Positions 34,138-47,040 are shown, counted from the stretch's first letter. The stretch is DNA of 64,000 bases from Blumeriella jaapii (GCA_009599575.1 VWND01000016.1:558001-622000), one strand, 5' to 3'. Notes: generated by a model not told the origin, from the sequence alone. Translations and numbers: made by a program.

Positions 34138-34580
34138 CCCGCTGAAAGCATAATTTAAATCGTGATTTTATTTATAACCGAAAAAAAGAAAAATGCTTAC
34201 AAAATTATTTATTAATTGTTTTACTGTTTTTGTTTATTTATTATTTTTTTTTATTATATACTGTTTTATTATTTTTGTTTTGCTTTGCTTATATACAATT
34301 TAATTATTTTGTTTTATATATATTGTTTATTTTTAAAACTTTTTTTTATATTATTTAAGATATTTATTATACTTTTTTTTGTTTAATTGTATTTTTGTTT
34401 ACTAAAACAAAAGCTTTGTATATATTTGAGCCGCATATTTAATATATTTATATTATTCGCATATTTTACAAAAACTATTTTTTATATATTTTATTATTTG
34501 CTATTTTCTGTATTGTTTACTCTTTTCGTTATTTTAAACGGATGCCTATTTAAACAATTATAATTTATTAAAAAAACAGC
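34138..34580 (+). other. AT-rich spacer between pol and the extra frame in D2
   Basis: About 440 bp of T-rich sequence with TATATACTGTTTTATTA-like repeats. It is conserved in D1 (38880-39296) and D3 (63080-63500). One frame upstream of 34581 is open and would encode a very hydrophobic stretch, but with such T-rich sequence this may be chance. It may hold a promoter or splice signals for the next frame. Confidence 0.5.
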
Positions 34581-37500
34581 ATGCGGATTTCCGTGGCTTT
34601 TGAATACAAATATTTTATAGTTCCCGTACTTTTTTCCATTTACTTTTTAATAAATATAATATACTTTTTTAATTAACAAACCTATCGATATTATATCGTT
34701 TCTTAAGCAAAGCGTTGCCAAACCTAGCAAACTTATCTTTAATTTATTTTGAAACGGAATTATTATACGCAACCTTTTCGAATTTAAATAAGCATACAAT
34801 ACCGCTATTCCAAATTAATAAATAGTTTTCGTAAAAACGTTTATAAAACAATTCGATATAATAATTAAAAACGTTAACGAATTTTTATTCGATTATAAAA
34901 GTTTTGTTAAAGCTGAATTCGTTCGCAAAAGCTTTGATTACGACAAATTTCTGCTAAATTACGATAACGCTTTAAAAACTTTCGCCGGAGCAAAAAAAGC
35001 TCGAAATAATAAAAAAAAGATGACCGACCGAATATTACGCTTTTTGCTAAATCAACGAAGAAAGGATATCCAAGAATATATTCTTAGCAAAATCACCGGT
35101 GTTATTTTATTTCGGCATTTCGCTCGCTTTTTCGAAACTATTACCTTTACGAAAAAAAAAGTTTGAGTATTAAACGCTTATATTTTTAAAGCGCAAGCTC
35201 TAAAAGCTAATAATTCAAAAGCTCGTAAGTTCACAAGCTTTTTTACAGCTGTTTGTAAACTAATCGACGACGTTATGTAATCGTTAGAAAAAGTTTTAAT
35301 CGGCTACGAAACCTTAAGTTTGACTTTTTTTTAAAACAAAAAACTAAGCGTCGCCAAATGCGATATTTTTATACCGAAGAAAAAAAACGACGCTATTCCG
35401 ATATTTTAAATTTACGACGACGAAGAAAACGAGAAAGCTAATATTATTTTCGTTTAATTCGAAAAGATACACGCGGTGGCAATTAATATTTCTAAAGCAG
35501 CTAAAATAATTTAGCGACTTTTATTCTCAATTGTCGAAAACGAATCAGAAAACGAAACCAAAAGCGTAATAGCAGATAACCGTCTATTCGAATACAAAAA
35601 GTTTATTATATTTATAAAAACGATTTCGGAAAAAATAAAAATAAAACGTAAAAAAGCGCGCCGACACCTTCGAAATTCTTTTTATTCGGAGGAGAAAACC
35701 ATTCGCGTCGCCAGCAAAAAAGGCACCGCGAGTGAAAACAGCCGGAAATCAACGCCGAGTTATAAATTTTAAACTAATCAATAGAAAACGCGACGATTTT
35801 ACAGAATCAGATTTAAAACATTTTAGCACTTCGAAAAAAAAAGATTTAAACGATTTTGAATCTGACTTTTCGAAACTAAATACGCAAATACTAAAAACGC
35901 TTGCTGCGTTTAAAAACGTCGAACCGCTAATATTTCAGATTTTAATAAAAGTATTTAAGATTTCGACCATTGCGCGATTCGACCGAAAAGGCTTGAAAAA
36001 AAATATCGAAATTATTGCGAAAGAAATCATATAAAAAGCATAAAATCAAATTACTTTGCTTAAAACTTTCGCTTTCGACGACGAAACAATCCAAAAGTTT
36101 TACTTCGACACTTTTATATAAAAGCTAAATAAATCCGTCAGCTTTTTCCCTTTTGCTTCGAACGAAAACTAAATTAAGCTTTTTTCGAAAAACTGCAAAT
36201 GTAATACGCCAAAGCATAAAAAAGACTTTTGAAAACGATAACCCGTTTTTACTCGAGTTTTCTTTCGCTGAGAAACTCCGATTTCTTAATTTCGTTTTTA
36301 TAAATAACGTTAATACTAAAAAAAACGGCAAGTTTTATTATTTTTACGTATGTTATTACGCGGCGTACTGCGATTTGATTACAAAAGAAATTGATATTAT
36401 CGGCTTCGCTAATCGATTCGCTGCTATTAAAAACTCGAACTACGACGTATTCGAAATTGACCTTAATAACCAGTTTATATTTCGACGAAAAACTGCGAGA
36501 ATTATTTAAGCGCGTATTAAAGTTTACCTGGGCTACGTAAATTTTAAAGCAAACTCTAAAGCTTTTAACGCGATTATAAAACTCGATTAAAACGTAAAAG
36601 AATAGAAGCAACGAATATTTCCAAAAGTCGATTTCTTTGGCTTTTCGACCGAAAATATGTTTTAAAATCTGCTTGAACTAAACTGCGAATTCGTTAATTA
36701 CGTAAGATTTTACAACGAAAAAAACAAGCTACTGTTGCATTTTATAAAAAAAGAGATAGCTATATATAAGCATTATTTTCGACTGGTCAAAACCCAAGAA
36801 ACGCTTATAGCTTTTTTCGCTAATATATTTTACAATTTTATTTAATAAGCTTTTAAAATGCATTCCGGCCTTTACCTCGCTGTTTTGATTATTCGGAACT
36901 TTGGAAACTGCCGCCTCGTGGTATATTTTAACGTTTCGATCGCTTTAAGTTTCGCTGGCTCCGACCGCATTACAATTACGAAATTCGATATCGCCGACTT
37001 TTAAAAAAAAAAAAAAATCGAAGATTTTACCGACGCCATTTTCGATTATTATGTTTTACTTGCATTCGCATACAACTCGAAAATAATCGAAGCTTATTTG
37101 CAATTATACTACGACGCTAAGCTGATTAAAACCATTTAAAAAAACCCAGCTTTTTCGTACTTCAGCGCGTCTAAAGCAGTGGTCTCGGCTATTTCATCGG
37201 ATTACGAGACCGAAAATTACGAAATAAAAAATGAAATAACCTTTATCAGCTTTTCGATTAAGCAAAAGGTTTTCGTTAGATTCAGGACCTAAAAAACCGA
37301 CGACGTAATGCTGATTTATTCGAACAATTATACGGCGCAAAAGTACAGAAACTACTTCGAAAACGACAATCCGATAAGCAATCTGATACTGTTTGTATTA
37401 CGGCGAAAGCAATTATAGCATTTTCGGTGATTTCGACTGCAAACGACTATTTTCGAATTATTCCGTAGAATAGTTTTTTTTACAGGTCTCGGAGCCTTTT

Positions 37501-37960
37501 CAAAAGCACTCGTCGGCAAACAACCGTGGTTCGATCTATTAATTTTACGCGAAGCAAAAGCGTTAATCGGTTTTAATTACGACGAATTAATCGATTATTT
37601 CTACGATTTTAATACAAAACTTTTTAGCGCTTTTTGCAAAGCGTAGGATCACGTTTAAAAGCTGGAATTTATTATCTATAAAAAAAAGTCGTAAAAAGCA
37701 TCCGTCGCGGCGATATTTGATAATATTATCGATAAAAAAGCTATTAAAACGTTCGTAGATTTAAACGATACTTCGATTGATATTTCATCGAGCCACTTTT
37801 TAAAAAAGCAGAGTAAACAAAATGATTCAAACGACAAGCGAAACGCTACCCTTTCACAAAAGCCAATAGCAAAAAGGCTAAAAACGGGTTAAAAAACGAA
37901 AAAGTGTAAAGCTAAAGAGTTCGGTTTTTGATTAATTGGTTTTAAATCAAATGGGATAAA
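34581..37960 (+). pseudogene. orfX of D2: large extra reading frame between pol and 3' LTR, unrecognised
   Basis: I do not recognise this protein. After allowing for stops of the CAA/CAG/TGG type, one plus-strand frame runs from about 34620 to about 36130 and, after one base too many in a T run (36139-36154, compared with 15 nt in D1), continues to about 37900: roughly 1,000 codons. It is basic and charged in the first third, passes through a 33-nt repeat, then shows a Cys/Tyr-rich stretch YFYVCYYAAYCDLI near 36340-36380 and IIGFANRFAAIKNSNYDVFEID. The C-terminal part is rich in Lys and Ser. The position is that of env in retroviruses, but I see no clear signal peptide or fusion peptide. Conserved in D1 and begun in D3. 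Confidence 0.65.
35701..35733. repeat. 33-nt palindrome-ended repeat inside D2 orfX
   Basis: 33 nt, begins ATTCGCGTCGCCAGC and ends GGCACCGCGAGT. On the minus strand it matches the A1 copy at 26 of 33 positions by eye. In frame it encodes FASPAKKAPRV. Confidence 0.88.
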
Positions 37961-38023
37961 TTAAATTGCACTTATTAGAATTATATTTTTTTTTGATCGT
38001 AGTCAGAAACGACTACGTATATT

Positions 38024-38036
38024 ATTTAGGACAGGA
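38024..38036 (+). promoter_or_regulatory. Polypurine tract of D2
   Basis: AGGACAGGA lies directly before the 3' LTR start (TATAAAACGG); the D1 counterpart is AAGACAGGA before 42763. Confidence 0.6.
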
Positions 38037-38303
38037 TATAAAACGGTGATACCTTGTATTAATAGGAATTGGTAGTTTTAATTATAATCGAGGCATAAAC
38101 CTTTTCGAAACTTCTTGCTACTGATTATTTTTAACAAGTATAAAAGCAAAGCACCCTTTTAGATAGTACCATAAGCATGCAATTTAATTTATACTTTTAT
38201 TCATTCTTTTTTTCCTTTTTTCAGTCTTTTCTAGGGATTCCCTAGACTATTTTACCCACCGATATGTGGCCGTATCAGTCTGGTTTTTCTACCTACTTTT
38301 ATA
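38037..38303 (+). repeat. 3' LTR of D2
   Basis: 267 bp. The inner (left) half is mutated (TATAAAACGG..., AATTATAATCGAGGCATAAACC), the outer (right) half, including CCTAGACTATTTTACCCACCG, is nearly intact. Confidence 0.93.
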
Positions 38304-38307
38304 TTAT

Positions 38308-38875
38308 TTTTGAAAACAAAATGACTTATATAAAAGCTTTATAACGTGGTTAAAATAAAAACAAAAGCTGATTTATTAGTAATAAGATTTAAACAGTTTG
38401 ATTACCGCGATATAAATATAAAAAAAATAATTTTAAAAAAAAAAAAATATAAAAAAGCAGTTAAAAAAGTTTAAAATAAAACTAAGGTTTTAAAAAAAAC
38501 GTTAATCAGAAAAAAAGATTTGATTTTAATTTACAACGTTCAGCGCGCTATCGATAAATCGGCCGATATTAAGCTTAATTATAAATAGCTCGGATCTTAC
38601 GAAATATACGAGGCCGAGTTAAATAAAAGCTATTATAAGTTTACGGAACTCGATAAAACAAAACTAAAAAGAACGTTCGCCGCTAATCGGTTAAAGCGAT
38701 TTTATAGAAAAAACCAGCAAATTTATTTTCTGGATTTTGAATTAAAAAGCGATTTCGATTCCAGCGAATCCGACGACGACTCCGACCAAAGCGATTATAT
38801 TTTTAAAAAAAAAGTCTATCCCTTTGGAAAAGTCTGGAAACAACCGGACGATGATCCCGCTGCTAAAAGCATAAT
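38308..38875 (+). pseudogene. D1 integrase tail (resumes after D2)
   Basis: This continues the D1 frame cut at 27201 and corresponds to D2 33590-34137: the GPY-type module near 38580-38630, ANRLKRFY, and a Ser/Asp-rich tail near 38760-38800. Confidence 0.8.
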
Positions 38876-39296
38876 TTAAATCGTGATTTTATTTATAACC
38901 GAAAAAAAGAAAAATGCATACAAGATTGTTTACTAATTATTTTATTATTTTTATTATTTATTGTTTCCTTTTTATTATATACTGTTTTATTATTTTTATT
39001 TTGCTTGCTTATATACAATTTAATTATTCTGTTTTATATACGCTGTTTATTTTGAAAACCTTTTTTTTATATTATTTAAAATATTTATTATACTTTTTTT
39101 TATTTAACTGCATTTTTGTTTATTAAAACAAAAGTTTTGTATATGTTTAAGCCGCATATTTAATATATTTATATTATTCGCATATTTTACGAAAACTATT
39201 TTTTATACATTTTATTATTTGCTACTTTTTGCATTATTTATTTTTTTCGTTGTTTTAAACGAATGCTTGTTTAAACAGTTATAATTTATTAAAAAA
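38876..39296 (+). other. AT-rich spacer between pol and orfX in D1
   Basis: The counterpart of 34138-34580. A small T-rich open frame at 38914-39126 is hydrophobic but not distinctive. Confidence 0.5.
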
Positions 39297-42200
39297 ACAG
39301 CATACGGATTCCCGTAACTTTTGGATACAAATACTTTACAATTTTCGTACTTTTTTTTAATTACTTTTTAATAAATATAACATATTTTTCTAATTAACAA
39401 ACCTATCGATATTATATCGTTTTTTAAGCAAAGCATTATTAAATTTAGCAAATTTATTTTTAATTTATTTTAGAACGGAATTATTATACGCAATTTTTCC
39501 GAATTTAAGCAAGCATATAATATCGCTATTTTAAATTAATAAACAGCTTTCGTAAAAACATTTATAAAGCAATTCGATATAATAATTAAAAACGTTAACG
39601 AATTTTTATTCGATTATAAAAGCTTCGTCAAAACTGAATTCGTTCGCAAAAGCTTTAATTACGACAAATTCTTATTAAATTACGACAACGTTTTAAAAAC
39701 TTTTGTTAAAGTAAAAAAAGTTCGAAATAACAAAAAGGAAATAATAAACCGAATATTGCGCTTTTTGCTAAATCAACGAAAAAAATATTTAAAAATATAT
39801 TTTTAATAAAATCACCGGTATTATTTTATTTCGGCATTTCGCTCGCTTTTTCGAAACTATTATTTTTATTAAAAAAAAAGTCTGGGTATTAAACGCTTAT
39901 ATTTTTAAAACGTAAGCTTTAAAAATTAATAATTTAAAAGTCCGCAGGTTTACAAACTTTTTTATAGCTGTTTGCAAATTAATCGACGACGCTATGCAAT
40001 CGCTAAAAAGAATTTTAGTCGGCTGCGAAACCTTAAATTTGATTTTGTTTTAAAATAAAAAACTAAGCGTCGCCAAATGCGGCATTTTTATACCGAAAAA
40101 AAAAACGACGCTATTCCGATATTTTAAATTTACGACGATAAAAAAAACGAAAAAGCTAATATTATTTTCGTTTAATTCGAAAAAACATACGCGGTAGCAA
40201 TTAATATTTTTAAAACAGCTAAAACAATTCGGCGATTTTTATTTTTAATTATCGAAAACGAATCGAAAAACGAAATCAAAAGCGTAATAATAAACAACCG
40301 TTTATTCGAATATAAAAAACTTATTATATTTATAAAAACAATTCCGAAAAAAGTAAAAACAAAAAACGTAAAAAAGCGCGCCGATACTTTCGAAATCTTT
40401 TTTATTCGGAAAAAAAAATTATTTACGTCGTTAGCAAAAAAAGCACCGCGAGTAAAAACAGCCGGAAATCGACGCCGAGTTATAAGCTTTAAGTTAATTA
40501 ACAGAAAACGCGACGATTTTACAAAATCGAATTTAAAAAACGCCGGTATTTCGAAAAAAAAAAATTTAAACGATTTTAAATTTAATTTTTCGAAACTAAA
40601 TACGTAAATATCAAAAACGCTTATTGCGTTTAAAAACGTCGTATTGCTAATATTTCAGATTTTAATAAAAGCATTTAAAATCTCGATTATTATACGATTC
40701 GATCGAAAAAGCTTAAAAAAAAATATCGAAATTATCGCGAAAAAAATTATATAAAAAGTATAAAATCAGATTAATTTGCTTAAAATTTTCGCTTTCGACG
40801 ACGAAACGATTTAAAAGTTTTATTTCGATATTTTTATATAAAAATCAAATAAATCCGTCAGCTTTTTTTTTTTGCTTCGAACGAAAACTAAATTAAGTTT
40901 TTTCGGAAAATTGCAAATATAATACGTCGAAACAAATAAAAAAAACTTTTAAAAACGATGACCCGTTTTTATTCGAATTTTTTTTCGCTAAGAAACTCCG
41001 ATTTTTTAATTTCGTTTTTACAAATAACGTTAACGTTAAAAAAAACGACAAGTTTTGCTATTTTTACGTGCGCTATTACGCGGCGTACTGCGATTTAATT
41101 ATAAAAAAAGTCGACGTTATCGGCTTCGCTAATCGATTCGCTGTTATTAAAAATTCGAATTACGACGTGTTCGAAATTGATTTTAATAATTAATTTATAT
41201 TCCGACGAAAAATTGCGAAAACTATTTAAGCGCGTGCTAAAGCTTATTTGGGCTACGTAAATTTTAAAGCAGATCTTAAAATATTTAACGCGATTATAAA
41301 ATTCGATTAAAACGTAAAAAAGTAAAAGCAATAAATATTTTTAAAAGCCGATTTTTTTGGTTTTTCGACCGAAAGTATATTTTAAAATTTATTTGAATTA
41401 AGCTGCGAATTCGTTAATTACGTAAGGTTTCACGACGGAAAAAACAAGCCATTGCTATATTTTATAAAAAAAAAAGTAATTATATACAAATATTATTTTC
41501 GATTAATTAAAACCTAAAAAGCGCTTACAGCTTTTTTCGCTAATATGTTTTATAATTTTACTTAATAAATTTTCAAAATGCACCCCGGCTTTTATTTCGC
41601 TGTTTTGATTATCCGGAACCTTGGAAACTGCCGTTTCGTGGCATATTTTAACGTTCCGATCGCTTTAAGTTTCGCCGGCTCCGACCGTATTACAATTATA
41701 AAATTCGATATCGCCGATTTTTAAAAAAAAAAAAAAATCGAAAACTTTACCGACGCTACCTTCGATTATTACGTTTTGCTTGCATTCGTATATAATTCGA
41801 AAATAATCGAAATTTATTTGCAATTATATTACAACGTCAAATTAATTAAAACCATTTAAAAAAGCCCAGCTTTTTTGTATTTTAGCGCGTCTAAAATAAT
41901 AGCCTCGGCTATTTTATCGGATTACGAAATCGAAAGCTACGAAATAAAAAATAAAATAACTTTTGTTAGCTTTTCGACTAAGCAAAAGGTTTTCGTCAGA
42001 TTCAGAACTTAAAAAACCGACGGCGCAATACTGGTTTACTCGAATAATTATACGGCGCAGAAATACAAAAACTATTTCGAAAACGATAATTCGATAAGCA
42101 ATCTGATACTATTTGTATTACGGCGAAAGCAATTATAGCATTTTCGGTAGTTTCGATTGCAAACGATTATTTTTGAATTATTTCGTAAAATAGTTTTTTT

Positions 42201-42640
42201 TACAGGTTTCGGAGCCTTTTTAAAAGCATTCGTCGGTAGACAACCGTGATCCGACCTATCAGTTTTACGGGAAGCAAAAGCGTTAATCGGTTTTAATTAC
42301 GACGAATTAATCGATTACTTTTACGATTTTAATATAAAACTTTTCAGCGCTTTTTGTAAAGCGTAAGACTACGTTTAGAAGTTGAAATTTATTATTTACG
42401 AAAAAAAGTCGTAGAAAGCATTTGTCGCGGCGATACTTAATAATATTATCGACGAAAAAGCTATCAGAACGTTCGTAAGTTTAAACGATATTTCGATTGA
42501 TATTTTATCGAATTATTTTTTAGAAAAGCAAAATAAACAAAATAATTCGAACGATAAGCGAAACGCTATCTCTTCGCAAAAGCCAATAGCAAAAAGACCA
42601 AAAACGGACTAAAAAACCGAAAAAATATAAAGCTAAAAAG
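39297..42640 (+). pseudogene. orfX of D1, more heavily mutated
   Basis: Colinear with the D2 copy, more stops. The start that is ATG in D2 and D3 is ATA (about 39302). The T run near 40861-40871 is one base shorter than in D2, which keeps the first and second parts in one frame and so supports a single ancestral frame. The Tyr-rich stretch is near 41065-41090. Confidence 0.62.
40421..40453. repeat. 33-nt palindrome-ended repeat inside D1 orfX
   Basis: 33 nt, begins ATTTACGTCG, ends CACCGCGAGT; same place as 35701-35733 in D2. Confidence 0.83.
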
Positions 42641-42762
42641 TTCGGCTTTAATTAATTAGTTTTTAAACTATATAAGATAAACTAGATTGCATTTACTAAA
42701 GTTTATATTTTTTTTTTTTTGATTGTAGTCAGGAACGATTACGTATATTGTTTAAGACAGGA

Positions 42763-43029
42763 TATAAAACGGTAATATTTTGTATTAATAGGAATTGATA
42801 GTTTTAGTTATAATTAAGGCATAAACCCTTTCGAAACCCTTTGCCACTAATTATTTTTAACAGGTATAAAAGCAAAGCACCCTCTTAAATAGTACTATAA
42901 GCACGCATTTTAATTTATACCTTCATTTATTTTTCTTTTCCTTTTTTCAGTTTTTTTTAGAGATTCCTTAGACTATCTTACCCACCGATATATGGCCGTA
43001 TCAGTCTGGTTTTCCTACCTACTTTTATA
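42763..43029 (+). repeat. 3' LTR of D1
   Basis: 267 bp, inner (left) half strongly mutated, outer half near-intact (ACTATCTTACCCACCG), ends TTTTATA, followed by TSD TTAC. Confidence 0.92.
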
Positions 43030-43033
43030 TTAC

Positions 43034-43800
43034 AAACCGATATTCGAAAGTTTGAATTTAACGTTATTCGGATCCGTTACCTAAGCTTTATTATTTTTAT
43101 TAAAAATTTAAAAATAAATCCAAAAAAGATTTTCGTAATCGCTTATTAGAAGCCTTTTATTATTGTAAAAAATGTACAAAACTTTTTTGATTTTTATAAC
43201 TTTTACCGACGTTTTATTCGAAACTACGGTATAATTGCAAAGCTTTTAATTTATTTGATTAAAGCTAACGTTTTTTACAATTTCATTTTTAAATGTCAAA
43301 AAAATTTCGACCTTTTTATATTAGCTTTTATTATTACACCAATTCTATAATATTACAGGCAAGACCTTTTTTACATATTAAAAACTAACGCTTTCGACGG
43401 CGTAATAGCTTTTATGCTTTCGCAATTTTATAATAACGACTGGCTTTTAATCGCTTATTTTAGCAAAATTATAATCTTCGCAAAGCTAAACTACGTCGTA
43501 TACGATAAAAAATGCTCGCAATCGTAAGATTTTTAAATAACTTTCGTGCTGAATTAGCTGGCTCAGTTTATTAAATCAAAATTATTATTAATTATAAAAC
43601 TTTAAAATATTTTATGATTTCCAAACTTTTAAACGTTCGATAAATACGCTAGGCCGAGCTTTTCGCCGATTACAACTTTTTTATTATATATAAATTAAAT
43701 AAACATAATCTTTTAGCTGACGTATTAACACGTCGTACGAGCGAATTCGACCGTTAAAACTTTTTTAAACGCATTCAGCGCTTGCAAACCCTTTTCCGAA
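43034..43800 (+). pseudogene. A4 reverse transcriptase, second part, and RNase H
   Basis: It resumes with the DIRKFEFN-like segment that follows position 12590 in A2. RNase H is near 43370-43720. CAA-type stops are frequent. Confidence 0.8.
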
Positions 43801-43979
43801 TAAATCAGATCGATCACCGTTTTTTGACTGAAAAACTTCGGCCCTTCACGGTTTCCGAAACAGCTGTTTTTATCGTTAAAATAGCTAATTTTTCTTTCGC
43901 ATTTCGTATCGTTGATTAAATTCTTCACGCTAATCGCATAGCTAGCAGCCTGATAGCCCTTCGAAAAAAAGCTGTACGA

Positions 43980-45505
43980 AACGCTACGAAAAAAAACGAC
44001 GATAATAATACTCCGTTTCCGTATATATTTAAACGCGACCTGCTGTTATATTACGGTCGCCTGATAATATCAGACGTCGATTATTATCGTTTGGCTTTTG
44101 TACGAAAAATATACGACCAAATTTTTACCGTTTATTTTAGCGTTCGCAAAACTACGCAATTGCTTTCGGATTAATATTATTAGCGAGGTATAACAGCTTT
44201 CGTAAAACAATATTATCGCAATTGCTACGCTTATCGAAAAAGTTTTATTTTAAAAAATAAGCGCTCCGGCTTTTTTTAGCTTTTTTCTGTTTTTGACCAT
44301 TTTTGAAAATACGTTATAATAGACTTTTGCAATTTTAATAAAAACAAATACGGTTACGATAACGTATTCGTAATAATAAATCGCTTTTTTAAGCAAGCTA
44401 TTTCGATTTTTTATTATAAAAATATCGACGTTCGAAGCTTTGCCAAATTATATATATTCTACGTATATAAGTATTTTGGCCTTTTAAAAAGTATTATTAA
44501 CGATCGTAGCTTTAATATTAATTTACTTTCTGGTCTGAATTAAACAAAATATTCGGTACGTAACTAAAGCTTTCGATAGCCGCTTATTTTAAAACCGACG
44601 GTCAGATCGAAATTTATAATTAATATTTGTAAAAACGCTTTCGACCTTTCGTGAATTTTTATTAAAACGATTAAAACGAATTTTTTTTAATAATAAATTT
44701 CGCTTAAATGGTTTTTTTTTACGAAAATTTAAATGATTTTTTATTTTTTAAAATTGTATACGGTTATATTTCTTATATTAATTAAAATTAAAAGCTCGAT
44801 ATTTCCTTTTTTTCTAACTTTTTATATAAATTAAACGCAAACGAAGCTCGTGCGTACGCTCGCCGCTATTACGACGCCTGAAACTTCGCTAAATCGCATT
44901 TTTAATAAATCTACGATAAAATAAAAAGAAATGCGAATAAATCTCGCCGCGCGATCGATTTTAACGTTAGCGATTACGTATAGCTCGATATACGTCCATT
45001 TTCGATCTTCCGGCTTTTTCGCAAATTCGATAATCTTACAAACGGCTTTTTCAAAATTGTAGCCAAAATTTTCGATAACGCTTTTAAGCTAGATTTTTTT
45101 AGTATTATAAACGTATATCCAGTTTTTTACGCTAGTCGACTGCGTAAAGCAGCTGACGACGCGCTTTTAAATTAAATTAATTCAGCTTTTAAATTTATTA
45201 ATATAATTAATAAGCTTAAATACGAAATCGAAAAATTGATCGCTTATCGAATGCAGCGGAAAACCTTTTAATATAAAGCTTTTTAAGTAGGCTTAAATAA
45301 AAATCTCACGTAATACTCCGCGTCTGATTTTATATATGCTTTTTTGAAAATGCGCGATTTTTATTTGGCGCATAAAAAGCTTTCCGGTTTTTTTGTAAAA
45401 TTTGTAAATTGGCTAAAAACGTATTCCGAAGGTTTGGATTCGTACGATTATTTAAATAGCGACGTACCAATAAATAAAAGCTCGAGGACGCGCTTTTTTC
45501 GGACG
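43980..45505 (+). pseudogene. A4 integrase and chromodomain-like tail, inactivated
   Basis: The finger ends near QLLSD at 44157-44175. The core holds NDR near 44497-44506, where A1 has SDRGP. The GPF-like and chromodomain-like parts lie at about 44990-45450. Confidence 0.76.
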
Positions 45506-45514
45506 GAGGAATAA

Positions 45515-45778
45515 TATAACGACTTATTCGTTTGCTTTTCGTGTTATCCCAGCAATTACGTATAATTGCAAGCTTTCTGGTCTTCTGATGGATTTTCTAT
45601 TAACTGTGGAAACTATTATATATATAAGGCTTTTTTCTTTTAGCAACTTCTGCCTTTTGCAATTGTTGATTCTAAGTGAATATCTTTATTACAGAACCAA
45701 AGGCTCGTTTTTTATATTATGTGAACTCGGCGACCAATTGACTGATCTCCCAGCCCTCCGACTGATTAGATCGTCATA
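45515..45778 (+). repeat. 3' LTR of A4
   Basis: 264 bp. Inner edge TATAACGACTTATTCG is mutated; outer edge GACTGATTAGATCGTCATA is nearly intact. TSD GCGAA follows. The polypurine tract before it is reduced to GGACGGAGGAATAA. Confidence 0.92.
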
Positions 45779-45783
45779 GCGAA

Positions 45784-46420
45784 AAGCATTGGAACAACGA
45801 AAAAAGCGATAAAAAGTTTAATAAAGTTTTTATTAAAATTATTTTGCAAATAAGTTTTAACAATTTCGAATTTCGAAATCGATATTTTATATAAAAAAGT
45901 GTATTTCAGCTTTTTTTTATTTATAATAAATTCGATTTTATAGTCGTAAAACCGGTAAAAAGCTAGCTCGTTATTAACGGCTTTAGAAAATACATATTCG
46001 AAGTTTTTATATTCCGAAAAAAAAAATTCGAAAAAAAGTTTATTCGAAGTTAGCTTTGCTAAGCTGATTAAAAAAATCGAAATCGATATTTCGTTGGTTT
46101 TATAACGTTCGAAAAAATTATGAAATTAAATTTTAAGAAAAATATTATACGTGAAGTCGTTAAATATTTTGTGGATTTGGTACAAAAAAATTAAAAACAT
46201 TTCAATTGCTTTTTCTTAAAAATCAATTTAAAAACGTATGCAATAATTTAGCATATAGAAATTAAATGAATAATAAATCAAAAAACTCGTTTTCGAACTG
46301 ATCGTTTAAAAAGTTTAAAAATAGCTTATTTAAACTATCGATTATTAAACTAAAAAGCTATCGCGGCGAAAGCTTTTTTTCGGTTTTTAATATAATTGTT
46401 TTTCGTAGAACGAAAAAGCT

Positions 46421-46452
<32 letters not shown>

Positions 46453-47040
46453 AAACGGAAAAAAAATCGACAGCCTAAGAAAATATTATAATTTTTTGTA
46501 TTATTTTATTAGCGTCGCTATCGAAATTAGCAACGCGAATAAAATTCGATTTTTTTCGCGCTTCCCACGGCGTCGTAGATTTGTTATAATTAATTAAAGT
46601 TTTTGTTACGTTTTATAACGCCGTTCTAATAACGAAATTGAAGCGTAAAAAGCTGTGAGAAAATCAGGTTTCGGCTAATAAAGCTTGCGTTTATTACAAT
46701 TTAATAAAATTTGATGTTCGGCCAGCCAAGCTTTTCTTAGAATTATATTATAATTTCCGAAATTAGTAATTAAAAAAAATAAACGATGATATTCGATTGT
46801 TAATAATAACATTAAAAAGCGTAAAATATATAATTAAATAACTACGAGCTTTATTATTTTTTTTGACAAAAAAAAAGCCGAGAAAAATTAAATCAAAAAA
46901 AAAAAAAAAAAAAAAAACTTAATCAGCGCCGAATCGATTAACGCATAACCGTTCGTTTTAAAATCGGCGAACGCTTTTACTTTGTACGAAAAGCCATTTT
47001 TAATAAGTATAACGAAAATTATTAATAAATCGCTATTTTT
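45784..47040 (-). pseudogene. A3 fragment: reverse transcriptase N-terminal part, linker, protease
   Basis: Minus strand, colinear with A1 from about 3715 to 5005. The protease active-site region lies near 46930-46990. At 47030-47050 about 150-160 bp found in A1 (about 5010-5165) are missing. Confidence 0.8.
46508..46540. repeat. 33-nt palindrome-ended repeat, copy in A3
   Basis: 33 nt, on the minus strand begins ATTCGCGTTGC and ends GACGCTAAT. Confidence 0.85.

Larger units (their letters stand above)
27202..38303 (+). mobile_element. Element D2: complete family-D retrotransposon in D1
   Basis: 11.1 kb, 267-bp LTRs at 27202-27468 and 38037-38303, and a perfect 4-bp TSD TTAT (27198-27201 and 38304-38307). 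It is the only complete uninterrupted D copy. Its internal region is the best preserved: the gag ATG and the YVDD box survive. A deletion of about 190 bp is visible in gag relative to D1 and D3. It is the reference for the family. Confidence 0.94.
20625..43029 (+). mobile_element. Element D1: family-D Ty3/gypsy-type retrotransposon in A4, split by D2
   Basis: 267-bp LTRs at 20625-20891 and 42763-43029, and a perfect 4-bp TSD TTAC (20621-20624 and 43030-43033). Without D2 it is about 11.3 kb. Order: LTR, leader, gag, protease, reverse transcriptase, RNase H, integrase, GPY-type tail, AT-rich spacer, a long extra reading frame, LTR. It is RIP-mutated throughout. Confidence 0.92.
16955..45778 (+). 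mobile_element. Element A4: family-A retrotransposon (plus) in A3, split by D1
   Basis: The two halves are 16955-20624 and 43030-45778. The outer LTRs are each 264 bp and the element is flanked by a perfect TSD GCGAA (16950-16954 and 45779-45783), which proves that the two halves are one insertion. Its target is the reverse transcriptase region of A3. D1 (with D2) sits inside its reverse transcriptase. Summed length without D1 is about 6.4 kb, matching A1 and A2. Confidence 0.92.

Noticed and set aside
34581..37960. Retroviral-type env gene
   Set aside because: The position fits, but I see no signal peptide, fusion peptide, cleavage site or C-terminal membrane anchor; left as unrecognised orfX.
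38914..39126. Small hydrophobic open frame resembling a membrane protein
   Set aside because: It lies in the T-rich spacer of D1, where T runs force Phe, Leu and Ile codons; it is not kept open in D2 or D3.
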